Of a stretch of 64,000 nucleotides of DNA, positions 36,268 through 45,497 are shown one piece after another (the first letter of the stretch is position 1; the number at the start of each line of letters is the position of its first letter). The stretch is from contig NZ_JBHSAF010000001.1 in assembly GCF_042649925.1 (NCBI RefSeq), forward strand, positions 650,449 to 714,448, given 5' to 3'. The notes beneath the pieces are model-generated. The model did no database searches, was not told the origin of the DNA, and saw only the letters and a list, made by a program, of their open reading frames with translations. Origin of the DNA: Pseudaeromonas sharmana. Its GTDB lineage: Bacteria; Pseudomonadota; Gammaproteobacteria; Enterobacterales; Aeromonadaceae. Made by a program: the position numbers and the translations under genes.

Positions 36268-37785
36268 GGGGGTCATCACCTGGCTGCAGGTCAGGGCACG
36301 GGCCCGGCCCTGTGATTTGGCTTGATACAGTGCCGTATCGGCACGCTGGATCAGCTGCTCCGTCGTTTCCTGACCTGTGCTTTGCGTGATCCCCAGACTC
36401 AAACTGAAGCCGAGACGGGCCTGGCACTGTTCATTGAGCATATTGGCCAGTTGGGTTGCTTCTGCTGCAGTACAGCGGGGTAGCACGATCAGAAACTCAT
36501 CGCCACCATAGCGGGCGGCCAATGCGGTCGTCGGCAAGGTGTGCTGCACCAGGCGCCCTATGTTGATCAAGGCCTGATCGCCGGCCAGGTGGCCTTGCGC
36601 ATCATTGATGGCCTTGAAATGGTCGACATCAAACAGTATCAGGCTCAAGGGGGTCTGCTCGCTGGCCTCAGCCAGCAAGGCGGGCAGGCGGCCCATTAAC
36701 AGCCGGCGATTGAAGAGGTTGGTCAAGGTATCGCGCTCAGCATGGGTGCGCAGTGTTTCGATCAACTGCACGCGCTCCGTCACCTCCTGGAATACCAGAA
36801 TGAAGCCTTGAATGCGCTGTTGCTGTTGCCGCAACGGATAGATAGCCAGCTCCCAGGCCTGCTGATTATGGGTAAATTCCAGCAGTTCCATCTCATTTTG
36901 GCTATGGCGCAGATGATGCAGTCCATTTGGCAAGGCGGCGAGCTGACTGACATCCTTGCCCAGCAGGCGTTGAGCCGTACACCCAAAATAGTCGCTGGCC
37001 TTGCGGTTGAAATCGACAATCTGCAACTGCTCGTTGAGCACCAGCAGCGGCTTGTTCAATGCTTCGAAAATATGGTCGCGCGCGATCGGCGAGAGATTGG
37101 CAAACCGGTATTTGAACAGACCAATCCAGTAGCAGAAGCTGGTGATCAGGAAGCACAGGGGCGCAAAGTCCAGCTGCAGGCTGGAGTAGTTGGCAATATT
37201 GACGAGATACCCCAGCCAGGGGGCCGTGGTGCCGACGGCAATGAACGCAATGGGTTTACGGTAGGCAGGAATGGTACGGTAAAACTGCAGCAGCAAAGAG
37301 AGGGTAAGCACCCAGCTGAGGTTCAGATAGACCAGATGCAGATAGTAACCGGGGCCGATGCTGAACTGGCTAAGTGTCAGCTGGTGCACCTTGTGAATGC
37401 TCTCTAAGCGGTAAACCAGGTGATGACTGGCGTTGCCCATCACCAGCACCAGAATCAACGAGGAGACGGTGAGCAGCAACGCCGGGATCACCAGTGGCGG
37501 CTGAGATTGCAGGCGATAGCACAGTGTCATCAGGATGACAAAGCAGGGAATATAGGCGGCGCCCATAAACTGCAGCCGGATCCAGTTGTCGGCCTGCTGC
37601 AGCGTGGTGCTGCTCAATTCACCGGCATATCCGGCGCAATAAATGGAAATGGCCAGCATCAGCCAGCCACACCAGATCGCCACCGGATAGTTGTGCTGTC
37701 GAAATGCATAGATGCTGGAGGCCAGACTGACAACCGTTGCGATTAGCAACAGCGTTGTGGCCGCTGGCAATAAATCAATGTCCAT
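36253..37785 (-). CDS. Membrane diguanylate cyclase (7TM-PAS-GGDEF)
   Basis: The 510-residue protein has seven to eight N-terminal hydrophobic helices (about 1-225) resembling the histidine-kinase N-terminal 7TM sensor module. A PAS domain (about 230-335) and a C-terminal GGDEF domain (about 345-500) follow, with RYGGDEFLIVLP (about 425) and FDVDHFKAINDAQGH intact, so it should make c-di-GMP. Proteins with this sensor module respond to unknown extracellular or membrane signals. The start follows GGGAGAG. Its convergent neighbour is a BdlA-like protein, which suggests paired control of the c-di-GMP pool. Confidence 0.88.
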   Translation of the reverse strand: MDIDLLPAATTLLLIATVVSLASSIYAFRQHNYPVAIWCGWLMLAISIYCAGYAGELSSTTLQQADNWIRLQFMGAAYIPCFVILMTLCYRLQSQPPLVIPALLLTVSSLILVLVMGNASHHLVYRLESIHKVHQLTLSQFSIGPGYYLHLVYLNLSWVLTLSLLLQFYRTIPAYRKPIAFIAVGTTAPWLGYLVNIANYSSLQLDFAPLCFLITSFCYWIGLFKYRFANLSPIARDHIFEALNKPLLVLNEQLQIVDFNRKASDYFGCTAQRLLGKDVSQLAALPNGLHHLRHSQNEMELLEFTHNQQAWELAIYPLRQQQQRIQGFILVFQEVTERVQLIETLRTHAERDTLTNLFNRRLLMGRLPALLAEASEQTPLSLILFDVDHFKAINDAQGHLAGDQALINIGRLVQHTLPTTALAARYGGDEFLIVLPRCTAAEATQLANMLNEQCQARLGFSLSLGITQSTGQETTEQLIQRADTALYQAKSQGRARALTCSQVMTPCGAG

Positions 37786-38010
37786 GAATGTGCTCTCCCG
37801 CGGACCGGCAGGTTATTGGTTTTATAATGTTTGGGTGTTCGTTGTGCCGTGCGCTACATATGCTGCAGCGCACTCGATGGATGCTAGCGCCAAATGAAGC
37901 GTCTGCCTATCCCAATCAGTGTGAACTATGACAAAGCGCCGAAATCGCTTTCATCTGGCGATGAAAACCGCACTTCGGCGTCTGGTTACCGGATTTTATC
38001 GCATCGGGTG
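37786..38010. other. Upstream region of the diguanylate cyclase gene
   Basis: There is no gene or recognisable site in this stretch; together with the adjacent repeat it separates two minus-strand genes by about 320 bases. Confidence 0.4.
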
Positions 38011-38110
38011 TGACGGCACTATGTCACGGCACTAGTCACGACACTATGTCGTCACAACCCTATGTCACGAGACTAGTCACGACACTAGTCGTCACAACCC
38101 TATGTCACGA
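38011..38110. repeat. Short direct repeats built on CACTA(T)GTCACGA
   Basis: Two roughly 40-bp copies (38031-38070 and 38072-38110) share ACTAGTCACGACACTA...GTCGTCACAACCCTATGTCACGA in pieces and are preceded by a partial copy from 38011. The core CACTA(T)GTCAC occurs about six times. The last copy covers the stop codon of the lipoprotein gene. Confidence 0.8.
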
Positions 38111-38809
38111 CCCTTCAGGGCGGGAGGCTAAAAAGTGACGCATCGCCAGTCGCGACAGCTGGATCATGGTGGCCAGCTGTTTTTCATTATCGATTTTACC
38201 GTCGGTCAGCAGGGTATCTGCGGCCACATGGGCACGGATCAGCATGCCCCAGACGGTATGGTTAATAAGCGGCAACATTGGATCTGAACTTTGTGCCTGT
38301 TGAGCGGCAGGCCAATCTGCTGCGGCAAGATGATACTCGATGGTGATGGTGCCATCCCGGTTGTCACGCACTGAGTACAGGGTGTAGAGATGCAATTGTG
38401 CTTGCGCCTCATCCACCAGTTGCACTTTGCCGGTAGCAACCAACTGCTGGTCAATCGCCGCCTGATAGCGCAGTCGCAGTGGTTTGGGCATGACCGGAAT
38501 GTTACTCATGATGGCATTCGGTTCGTAGAGCGTCAGTGCGCGGCCATCCATTGCCGAGGTGAGAGGATAAATCACTACATTGACCTGTTTGCCACTCTCC
38601 TTGTCCGATTCGAGGCGTTGTTCATCCTGCTCGGTGGTGAAGCGGTAATCCTGGCTGAGCAGGCTGGTGGGCAAGCCATCCGCAGCCGGTTGTGCGCTGT
38701 CGCTAAGCGGCGTGTGGCTGGTCTTGGTCTCGGCAGGCGATGTTGGCGGTGTCTGGGCACAGCCCAGCATCAGCAAAGCGGCAAGCAATAACAGGGGAAA
38801 TCGGTTCAT
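38105..38809 (-). CDS. Predicted lipoprotein of unknown function
   Basis: This 234-residue protein has a lipoprotein signal (MNRFPLLLLAALLMLGC, lipobox LMLGC at about 14-17) and residues AQ after Cys17, so outer-membrane sorting is expected. A Ser/Thr/Pro-rich linker (about 18-50) leads to a globular domain with VNVVIYPLTSAMDGRALT and a C-terminal helical part. I do not recognise the family. The start follows AAGGA. The stop codon lies within a short-repeat tract, so the C-terminus may be variable between strains. Confidence 0.7.
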   Translation of the reverse strand: MNRFPLLLLAALLMLGCAQTPPTSPAETKTSHTPLSDSAQPAADGLPTSLLSQDYRFTTEQDEQRLESDKESGKQVNVVIYPLTSAMDGRALTLYEPNAIMSNIPVMPKPLRLRYQAAIDQQLVATGKVQLVDEAQAQLHLYTLYSVRDNRDGTITIEYHLAAADWPAAQQAQSSDPMLPLINHTVWGMLIRAHVAADTLLTDGKIDNEKQLATMIQLSRLAMRHFLASRPEGS

Positions 38810-38835
38810 GTGAGTTCCTTATGCACCGTGAATCG

Positions 38836-39228
38836 TTAGCGGGCGCTGGCAAGTCGCTGGGCGGCCTGGGTAAACAGGCTCATCTCTTGCTGACGCCAGC
38901 CACGGGCCAGCGTGACCCATTGTGGTCCGGTTTCACTGTTACCGTTAAACTCGGCCCGCAGCTCGTATGGCCGACAGCCAAAGGCACCGATCACGGCTCC
39001 CAGCAGCATCAGTACCAGACCGAGCAGCAAGCCCATCATGCCACCGTTCACCGCCGGCAATGCCCAACCAACAGCCGAAAAGGCCAAAGAAAACAGAATG
39101 ATGCGCACCAGGTGCTGGTACCAGCGCACATGCCGTGCCTCAACGGTCCGGATTTTCCGCCGTTGATACCGATCCTTGCGGATCTGCAGTTCATTCTCGG
39201 TGATCACAATATCCTGCTCTTGGTACAT
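38836..39228 (-). CDS. Small two-helix membrane protein
   Basis: This 130-residue protein has two adjacent hydrophobic helices (about 42-90) between a basic N-terminal part that starts MYQEQDIVITENELQIRKDR and a C-terminal soluble tail. The layout is like DUF6232-type proteins, in which a membrane hairpin links two cytoplasmic parts, but I am not sure of this match. The start follows AAGGAG. It precedes the lipoprotein gene by 26 bases, so the two are probably co-transcribed. Confidence 0.7.
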   Translation of the reverse strand: MYQEQDIVITENELQIRKDRYQRRKIRTVEARHVRWYQHLVRIILFSLAFSAVGWALPAVNGGMMGLLLGLVLMLLGAVIGAFGCRPYELRAEFNGNSETGPQWVTLARGWRQQEMSLFTQAAQRLASAR

Positions 39229-39261
39229 GGCTTCTCCTTTGCGCCATCATGACAAAACGGG

Positions 39262-40164
39262 TTACCAGGCCAGAGATTGCTGGCTGGAAAAATGGTGTTG
39301 CTGGCCGGTCACTGGGTCGGTGAAACGCAACTCGCGGGCCAGCAGTTGCAGCGGCCTGTGGTAATCCTCTGCCAGTGCATCATCCACCTGCGGGTAAAAT
39401 GCGTCGTTCTCCAGCGGGGCGCCGAGTGCGGCCATGTGCACGCGCAGTTGATGCTTTTTGCCCGTGACGGGCTGCAACCGATAGAGCCAGCGCTCAGCCG
39501 AGCGAGCAATGACCTCAATGCGCGTCTCGGCATTCGCCACCCCAGGCACCTCGCAGGAGCGGAAAAAACGGCGGTCACGTTCAATGCGCGAACGGCGGGT
39601 GTAGGGAAAGTCGAGGGTGGGCAACGGCGGGGCGATCGCTTCGTAAAGCTTGCTGATGGCCCGCTCGGCAAACAGGGCCTGATAGCGGGCACGACTCGCT
39701 TTGTTGACCGCGAACAACACCAGTCCTGCGGTATGTCGATCCAGCCGGTGCAGGGGTTGCAAATCCGGGTTCGATAACTGTTGCACCAATCGGTGCTGCA
39801 AGGTCTGGGTGACGAACTGCCCTCCGGGAATGACGGGCAGAAACGGGGGTTTATCAACCACCAGCAGCGCATCATCCTGATACAGGATCTGCTCTTTGAA
39901 TGGGACCAGCCGCTCGTTGCTCACTGTGCGAAAATAATACAACCGACTGCCAGGACGAAAGGGCGTGGTCAGCTGTATAGGCTGCCGGGCTTCATCCAGC
40001 ACCTGTCCCTGCAGGATGCGTTGTTGCCAGGTCGCGGCCGGGATAGCCGGAAAGCGGGCACACAGCGCCTCGAATTGTGTCTGCCAGTTGCCGGCTCCGA
40101 AAACCACAGTACTGGCGCGCAGCGCGGTTCCGGCTGCCGTGGTGGAGGAGGACGGTGATGGCAT
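39262..40164 (-). CDS. RluA-family pseudouridine synthase
   Basis: The protein of about 300 residues is an RNA pseudouridine synthase of the RluA class. The catalytic motif is HRLDRHTAGLVLFA (Asp near residue 143), followed by KLYEAI and the RLQPVTGKKHQLRVHMAALG block. The N-terminal 90 residues resemble an S4-like RNA-binding part. The rRNA or tRNA target cannot be read off. The start is uncertain: the ATG at 40164 gives a natural length but a poor ribosome binding site, and the frame stays open to 40398. Confidence 0.82.
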   Translation of the reverse strand: MPSPSSSTTAAGTALRASTVVFGAGNWQTQFEALCARFPAIPAATWQQRILQGQVLDEARQPIQLTTPFRPGSRLYYFRTVSNERLVPFKEQILYQDDALLVVDKPPFLPVIPGGQFVTQTLQHRLVQQLSNPDLQPLHRLDRHTAGLVLFAVNKASRARYQALFAERAISKLYEAIAPPLPTLDFPYTRRSRIERDRRFFRSCEVPGVANAETRIEVIARSAERWLYRLQPVTGKKHQLRVHMAALGAPLENDAFYPQVDDALAEDYHRPLQLLARELRFTDPVTGQQHHFSSQQSLAW

Positions 40165-40464
40165 CAAAAGGGACTCGTATAGGTGATGTTGGCGCACTCT
40201 ACACAGCTTTTTCCGAAGAGAGAAGCCGGAAACCGCACAATTCGCGCCGGCCAGCCCGACGGAGATCTCATCTTTGCGGTTTATCATCAACCTGAAGTCG
40301 AGCGCATATTGTGTTGCCCCGGCGTGTTGCCAAGCGGCGTCTCGTTGCTGGGCTGTGACAGGGGGGCGACTCCGCTGCCTGGCAGACGATGTTGGCAATC
40401 ACCTGTTTCATGGCGATCTGTTTCCGACGTTTTATGCGGCACCTGCGCAGAATAACCGGCGCCC
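40165..40464. other. Gap between the pseudouridine synthase and GNAT genes
   Basis: About 300 bases. Several short frames on both strands overlap one another, none with a ribosome binding site or recognisable product. I see no terminator. Confidence 0.35.
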
Positions 40465-40869
40465 TCACGTGGTCAGTGTGGTCACAAACAACGGTGTCTT
40501 GCCCGTGCCAACCACAAATCCGCAATGCTGGTAGAAGCCTATCTCGGCATCGTAGGCGATCAACACTTTGCGTGCACATGCTTGATAGCGTTCCAGCATC
40601 TGCGCCACCAGTTTGCGACCAATACCCTGGTGCTGATAGTCCGGATGCACCAGCAGATAGTGAAAATAGGCGGTCATGGCACCGTCCGATAGCGCGTTCA
40701 TCAACCCGACCAGTCGTTGGCCATGCCAGGCGGACACCACGCTGTGCGAATTTTGCATTGCCACCTGCAATGACTGGGGATATTGCCCGGATGACCAGCC
40801 AACCGAGAGAAACAGGGCTTGCAGATCGGCGGCCTGAAAGTGCTGGTCGGTGGCAAAACGGATCGTCAT
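40465..40869 (-). CDS. GNAT family N-acetyltransferase
   Basis: This 134-residue protein is a compact GNAT fold. The acetyl-CoA pyrophosphate-binding loop is HPDYQHQGIGRKLV and the C-terminal part has YDAEIGFYQHCGF. The substrate is unknown. The start (ATG at 40869, or its neighbour at 40872) follows AGGAG and lies within a few bases of the preceding GNAT gene's stop, so the two acetyltransferases form an operon with translational coupling. Confidence 0.85.
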   Translation of the reverse strand: MTIRFATDQHFQAADLQALFLSVGWSSGQYPQSLQVAMQNSHSVVSAWHGQRLVGLMNALSDGAMTAYFHYLLVHPDYQHQGIGRKLVAQMLERYQACARKVLIAYDAEIGFYQHCGFVVGTGKTPLFVTTLTT

Positions 40870-40873
40870 CATC

Positions 40874-41395
40874 TTACTCCTGGTGTTCAGCGGCATCGCC
40901 TGCCGGTTGCAGCCACTTCTGCATGCTGAAATTGGCCAGCGTGATGCCGCGAACACAGAGTTGCTGCTCGCATACGACCTCAAAGCCGACGTGTTCGAAA
41001 AACGGGCGCGCAGTCAGACTGACCTGGGAAAAGAGCCTTGTCATGCTCCGTGACTGTGCCAGGGCGTGAATATGCTGCATCAGGGCGCGGCCGACACCGC
41101 AGCCTTGTCGTGTGGCGGCACAGAAAAAGTGGTCGATATAGCCATCGGCCTGCAGATCGGCAAAACCGGCCAGCTCACCGTCCAGCTCGACGACGAACGG
41201 GTCCATGCCGGCGATCCGCTGGCGCCAGAGGGCGGGGTCCAGATCGTCCGGAGCCCACGCCGCACATTGGGCGGCGCTGTAATCTGCCCGGTTGATGCTG
41301 TGTATCGTCTGGTATTTGAGCCGCCACAGGGCCTCCTCCTCGCCGACGCGCCAGCGGCGCACGATCAGGTGGGGCACAGGCTGGGATGCGGACAT
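40874..41395 (-). CDS. GNAT family N-acetyltransferase (second copy)
   Basis: This 173-residue GNAT protein has the acetyl-CoA loop ATRQGCGVGRALM and the typical C-terminal ARPFFEHVGFEVV. It is not a close duplicate of its neighbour. The substrate is unknown. I start at the ATG at 41395 behind GGAGG; the open frame runs further upstream, overlapping the DUF4124 gene, without family support. Order in the likely operon: DUF4124 protein, this gene, then the second GNAT gene. Confidence 0.85.
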   Translation of the reverse strand: MSASQPVPHLIVRRWRVGEEEALWRLKYQTIHSINRADYSAAQCAAWAPDDLDPALWRQRIAGMDPFVVELDGELAGFADLQADGYIDHFFCAATRQGCGVGRALMQHIHALAQSRSMTRLFSQVSLTARPFFEHVGFEVVCEQQLCVRGITLANFSMQKWLQPAGDAAEHQE

Positions 41396-41420
41396 CAAGG
41401 CCTCCAGGCAGTCGGGCATA

Positions 41421-41789
41421 TCATAGATAATCGGCCACCGTGGTGGGCAAATCGCAGCGCTGCAATGCCGCGCGCAGATCCGCTGCACTCCAGCCAAAAT
41501 TAGCCAGATCCTCCGTGACCAGATCCAGGCCATCCTCCATCTCGAAGATCTGCACCCGCATCTCCTCGCACGAGGCATAACCCCCGCGTGGCATGGGGCG
41601 TTCAGGCTGGCTGTCGGTTGTCTGGTGACGTTGCGTCTGTTGCGTTGCGCTGCAGGGACGATCCTGGTACGCGGTCACACCACTCTTGTTGACGCAGGTA
41701 TAGATGTCAGCACTGGCGGCCGGCGCCAGCAGGCCAAGCAGTAAGACATATGCCAGCCGCAGGCGATGGCGCGGCATTGGGTTCATCAT
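41421..41789 (-). CDS. Exported DUF4124-type protein
   Basis: This protein of about 122 residues has a signal peptide (ending ...LLAPAASA, cleavage near residue 27) followed by the DUF4124 motif DIYTCVNKSGVTAYQDRPC, which includes two cysteines likely to pair in the periplasm. A Gln/Thr-rich linker and a short C-terminal helical part follow. The function is unknown. The start at 41789 follows GGAAGAG; several ATG codons are close together, so it may shift by a few residues. Confidence 0.8.
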   Translation of the reverse strand: MMNPMPRHRLRLAYVLLLGLLAPAASADIYTCVNKSGVTAYQDRPCSATQQTQRHQTTDSQPERPMPRGGYASCEEMRVQIFEMEDGLDLVTEDLANFGWSAADLRAALQRCDLPTTVADYL

Positions 41790-41886
41790 GGTCACTCTTC
41801 CGTTGCAAAACAGGGCCGCCGTGGTGACGGGCAGAGAACGAGATAAATAAACAGGGGCCGCCGTGGTGCGGATGCCCCCTGATACG

Positions 41887-42528
41887 TCATTGGGCGGCTT
41901 GAATCAGCGCCAGATAGTCCGGGTTGTCACTCTTCTTGGCCACATCCAGCGCAGTTTCACCCATGGCGTTGGTTTGCGCCAGATCCGGCTTCAGCGATAA
42001 CAGGTATTTCAGCGTCTCCAGATCGCCATATTTGAGCGCCACCATGACAGGGGTGCTGCGCAGGCTGGAGCGGGTATCGGGTTGGCTGACATTCACGCCG
42101 TCGGCCACCAGCTTTTTTACCTTGGTCAGGTTTTTTTCGATGATGCTGTTGTTTAACTCGGTCAGCTTGAATGCCTGGGCCACGATTGGCAGGCAATGAT
42201 CGCGTGTAAAGTGATAGGTGGAATAGACTTTGCCGGTCATCTCATGCTGGCTGATTGCCGTAATCTGCATGTCACCAAAGTTCTCCAGGTGGAGGGTGTT
42301 GCCTTCAATCGAATAGCGATCCTGGGACCTGGTGGGCATTTTGGCGATATAAGTTCCATCAGCCAGAAACTCAAACAGGCTGCCCTGAACCGAGATCTCA
42401 CCATCATACTCTTCGGTATTCATGCACCATTTGCCCAGGATTTGACTGGCCAGGTTATCGGCGGCCAGAAGCGGCGCTGGGCTGGACAGGAGCAGCAGCG
42501 CAGACAGTGTCAAGATTGCGCGTTTCAT
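41887..42528 (-). CDS. Exported ankyrin-repeat protein
   Basis: This 213-residue protein has a signal peptide (MKRAILTLSALLLLSSPAPLLAA, cleavage near 23), a beta-rich domain (about 25-120) and two to three ankyrin repeats (about 130-205, with STPVMVALKYGDLETLKYLL and GETALDVAKKSDNPDYLALI). Ankyrin repeats usually bind another protein, so it may be a periplasmic partner or inhibitor. The start follows AAGGAAG. It is the first gene of a long run of minus-strand accessory genes. Confidence 0.82.
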   Translation of the reverse strand: MKRAILTLSALLLLSSPAPLLAADNLASQILGKWCMNTEEYDGEISVQGSLFEFLADGTYIAKMPTRSQDRYSIEGNTLHLENFGDMQITAISQHEMTGKVYSTYHFTRDHCLPIVAQAFKLTELNNSIIEKNLTKVKKLVADGVNVSQPDTRSSLRSTPVMVALKYGDLETLKYLLSLKPDLAQTNAMGETALDVAKKSDNPDYLALIQAAQ

Positions 42529-42766
42529 TCTTCTTCCTTGATATCAACGGGTTTAAAAAACGTCTGGAGGCTATGGGCCAGGCGAATGCATGCATCCGAT
42601 GCGCGGGCTCGATAGAATCCATGTTGGATGCAAGCATGAAATCAGCAGCAGATCCAGCATTGCCGTGAATCGGCTGTTCCGGCTGTGCGCAAGGTCGCGG
42701 GCCGCCACCTGGCGATGGCGGCGGCCTGACGTGGGACCAGACTGAGACGGGGTGTTGTGCGTGCGC

Positions 42767-43243
42767 TTACAGTCGCCGGCCGAGCCGTTTTTCGACCTGG
42801 CGCTTTTCCCATTCCGGGCCAAAGAAGCTGAACAGCTCGAACACGTTGACGGCGTGAGAGATGATGCCGATCCCCCAGCCAAGCATCGGCCAGAATGCCC
42901 ACCAGTAATCGCTGCCAGACAGCAGGTTAATCACAAACAGCAGGCTGATGACGATGACATAGTGGATCAGATGGTTATAAAAGCCCTTGAGATCGCGCAC
43001 ATTGGCCAGAGCGATCTGCTCTTGCTCTTCAAGGGGGGAGATGGGTTGCTGCATGGTTGACTCCTGTCGAGGTTGAAGTTCGCTAACTGGAACCTCGAAT
43101 ACGGCCGCCAACGCCATGAGTGAATCAAGACCTGGATTCTGCCCCCGCTCGATACGCTGTATCGTCCGGATACTCAACCCCGTCAGTGTGGCCAGCTGTT
43201 CTTGTGACCATCCACGTTGCAGTCTTAACTTACGCACTATCAT
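42767..43243 (-). CDS. XRE-type regulator fused to a 2TM domain
   Basis: This 158-residue protein has an N-terminal helix-turn-helix (about 1-62; QRGWSQEQLATLTGLSIRTI and RIERG) and a C-terminal pair of transmembrane helices (about 88-135) typical of the 2TM domain. Such proteins are membrane-tethered DNA-binding regulators. The target is unknown. The start follows AAGGACGAC at normal spacing. About 240 bases separate it from the ankyrin gene. Confidence 0.85.
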   Translation of the reverse strand: MIVRKLRLQRGWSQEQLATLTGLSIRTIQRIERGQNPGLDSLMALAAVFEVPVSELQPRQESTMQQPISPLEEQEQIALANVRDLKGFYNHLIHYVIVISLLFVINLLSGSDYWWAFWPMLGWGIGIISHAVNVFELFSFFGPEWEKRQVEKRLGRRL

Positions 43244-43414
43244 GTTGTCGTCCTTGAGTTCGAAGTTCCGGCTCAGCATGCCTCAACCCGCCGCAGGGCG
43301 TGACGACAGCAAGGCGACACACACGCGACACACCCCAGCCTAAGCCTGTCGCACCCTGGTGCAAAGCCTATTTTGCTGGCATAGAACAGTATGGCGCGAT
43401 GCAGGGGGGGCGTG

Positions 43415-44056
43415 TTAGCGACAACCGTGGTTGTCATCCAGCGTGCAGGCGACGCCGAGCACCCCATAGCCGACCACGCCCACTGGAATGGCCAGCGGGA
43501 TGATGGCCACCCCCATGGCAATACCGACGCCATTGCCGGCAATACTCAATGGTGTCAGCAGCAGGCTGTAATCACCGTGCGAGTTATTGCGCACCAGAAC
43601 CTTGTATTCGCGTGACAACGTGCGGGCGCCGCTATTTTCTGCGCTATGGCGTGAGAGATAGCGTTTTCCCTCCAGGCGAATAAACGTCTGAAATGAACCA
43701 CGCGGGGTCCAAAAAAAATCCAGCCCTTCCACTTTTTGCCTGGCTTCAACGCTGGCTTGCTTTGGGATGGTCATCACAATCAGACCGCTGATCGCATCCT
43801 TGTTGGCCTCGACATCTTTGAAGGATACGTCGAGCTGGGCCAGATCGGCACGCTCCATGACCTGCAGTAACTCCGGCGGCATGGCAAATTGATAGTCATA
43901 CTCGGCCCCGCGAACCCAGAATTGCTGTTTGTCGGCGCTCATGTAGAGGGTGCGGATAGATTCCACATAGTGATCCGGCTCCTCGGGCGTGCTTGCGCAA
44001 CCACAGATCACGCAGCTCAGGGCAAGCAGTTGGCAGAGATATCGGGCAAACTTCAT
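43415..44056 (-). CDS. Predicted lipoprotein of unknown function
   Basis: This 213-residue protein has a lipoprotein signal (ALSCVICGC, Cys near residue 20), a soluble domain (about 25-170) and a Gly/Val/Ile-rich hydrophobic segment near the C-terminus (about 175-200, GNGVGIAMGVAIIPLAIPVG). It ends in a cysteine-containing tail. I do not recognise the family. The start at 44056 is chosen because the signal peptide begins there; the frame is open to 44092. Confidence 0.7.
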   Translation of the reverse strand: MKFARYLCQLLALSCVICGCASTPEEPDHYVESIRTLYMSADKQQFWVRGAEYDYQFAMPPELLQVMERADLAQLDVSFKDVEANKDAISGLIVMTIPKQASVEARQKVEGLDFFWTPRGSFQTFIRLEGKRYLSRHSAENSGARTLSREYKVLVRNNSHGDYSLLLTPLSIAGNGVGIAMGVAIIPLAIPVGVVGYGVLGVACTLDDNHGCR

Positions 44057-44121
44057 GGCGAACTCCGGGGGCAGGGAGCGGGTTGCCGCCACCCGCCGGG
44101 ACGGGCTGCTTCAGCAGGGCA

Positions 44122-44673
44122 TTACCAGTTAAATGACACCAGCAGCCCGGTTTCATGGGGGCCGAGCAATGGGAGCAGCGTCAGATCATCATCCAGACGC
44201 GTCGTCAGCAGATAGCCGGACAAGGAGCCAAGCGCTGCGCCGGCCAGCACGTCGTGCCAGTAGTGCTTCTTGGCTTCAACCCGGCCCACTGCCACCAGAG
44301 AGGCGACGCCATATGACGGCAGGGCCGCGTCCCAGCCGTAGCGGATGGTCAAATTGGTCGCCGCCGCAAAGGCGACGGTGGCGTGGTTGGAGGGAAAGCT
44401 GTCGTCGCCCGAGCCATCGGGGCGCTGCTCATGCACCGCAGCCTTGGTCATTTCGCTGACAATGCCTCCCGCGCCCATGCTGTAGGTCGCTTCCTTGATA
44501 CCTTGCCAGTCCTGCTCCCAGGCTGGCAGGGCCAGTGCCGTGGCGGCCAGGGAATAGGTTGCGTAATCGGACACCTTGTCCCACTGATCATGGCTGAGGG
44601 CTTGCGCCGGTGTGGCAACGAGGCCCGTGCTGGCGATGGCGCAGGCAAGGGCGAGACGAGAAAACGAAGACAT
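44122..44673 (-). CDS. PAP2-family phosphatase
   Basis: This 183-residue exported or membrane-associated protein has an N-terminal signal (about 1-26) and all three PAP2 motifs. These are K-x6-RP (Lys77 to Pro85), SFPSNH (92-97, with Asn in place of the usual Gly) and R-x5-H-x3-D (Arg131, His137, Asp141). It should hydrolyse lipid phosphates or similar phosphomonoesters at the periplasmic face. The start at 44673 follows AAAGGA. Confidence 0.85.
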   Translation of the reverse strand: MSSFSRLALACAIASTGLVATPAQALSHDQWDKVSDYATYSLAATALALPAWEQDWQGIKEATYSMGAGGIVSEMTKAAVHEQRPDGSGDDSFPSNHATVAFAAATNLTIRYGWDAALPSYGVASLVAVGRVEAKKHYWHDVLAGAALGSLSGYLLTTRLDDDLTLLPLLGPHETGLLVSFNW

Positions 44674-44918
44674 GACCATTCCTTTGGCATTGGCGTGCAG
44701 CGCTGGTCGCCATCTAGGGCTGGACCCTGCAGAGTGACCTGGTAATTTTGCCAGTCTAGGCGCGGATTCTGCCGGCTCCAAGCACTGAATCCTGTTCCCG
44801 TGATCCCGGTCATCGGCTGACGCTTTTCTCGGCATCGGCACAGATGCCGCCACTGGGGGGCAACGGTTTCGGCCCCGCTGGCCAGCCGCCATGGCCGCTG
44901 CGGAGGGCTACTGGCGAG

Positions 44919-45437
44919 TCAGTGATGCCGGCGTCGTTGGTACGCCCTGAGCAACATGATCATCAGTCCCAGGAGCGCACAGACCAGGCAACCGAACGTC
45001 AGTTCATCTATCGAGAGCCAGCCGTACGCCGCATTGTGTTCACTAAAGGGTCGCCAGGGCTGCAGATCGGCATGCATGTTGCTGTCGAGAAGCACGTGCG
45101 ATTGCGTCCCCAACAACACACTGCACAGGCGGCAACAGGGCGAAGGCGGGTTGATGGCCAGCTGGCGCAGCCACCCGCCACCGGAAAGATAAGGCTGCAG
45201 CCAGCCAAGCAGATGCCAGCCGAGCCCCAGCAGCCAATAGGTGAGTGCCGCCAGCGGCAATGCCAAAAGATAACTGTGGGTCATGCCATGCACCTGGCCA
45301 TCGCCCTGCCACAGCCGGATGAGGGGCTCGATATCCATGACAACTTGTGCGCCGGCAAAACAGAGCAGCGAAAAGTGTCGGCCCAGTGCGGATTTGAGCA
45401 CTAACCCCGGGCCAAGGTGCAGCGGTGTAAACGGCAT
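44919..45437 (-). CDS. YdjM-like membrane-bound metal-dependent hydrolase
   Basis: This 172-residue protein has about four hydrophobic segments and the family start MPFTPLHLGPGLVLKS, plus MTHSYLLALP and LGTQSHVLLDS with His and Asp residues typical of this group of predicted membrane hydrolases. No activity has been shown for the family. It is a single gene between the M23 peptidase and PAP2 genes on the same strand. Confidence 0.78.
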   Translation of the reverse strand: MPFTPLHLGPGLVLKSALGRHFSLLCFAGAQVVMDIEPLIRLWQGDGQVHGMTHSYLLALPLAALTYWLLGLGWHLLGWLQPYLSGGGWLRQLAINPPSPCCRLCSVLLGTQSHVLLDSNMHADLQPWRPFSEHNAAYGWLSIDELTFGCLVCALLGLMIMLLRAYQRRRHH

Positions 45438-45497
45438 CGATGATCATTCACCTGTGTGGATTAACGCGATGAAGCCGCGTGCGGCAGCGGACACCGT

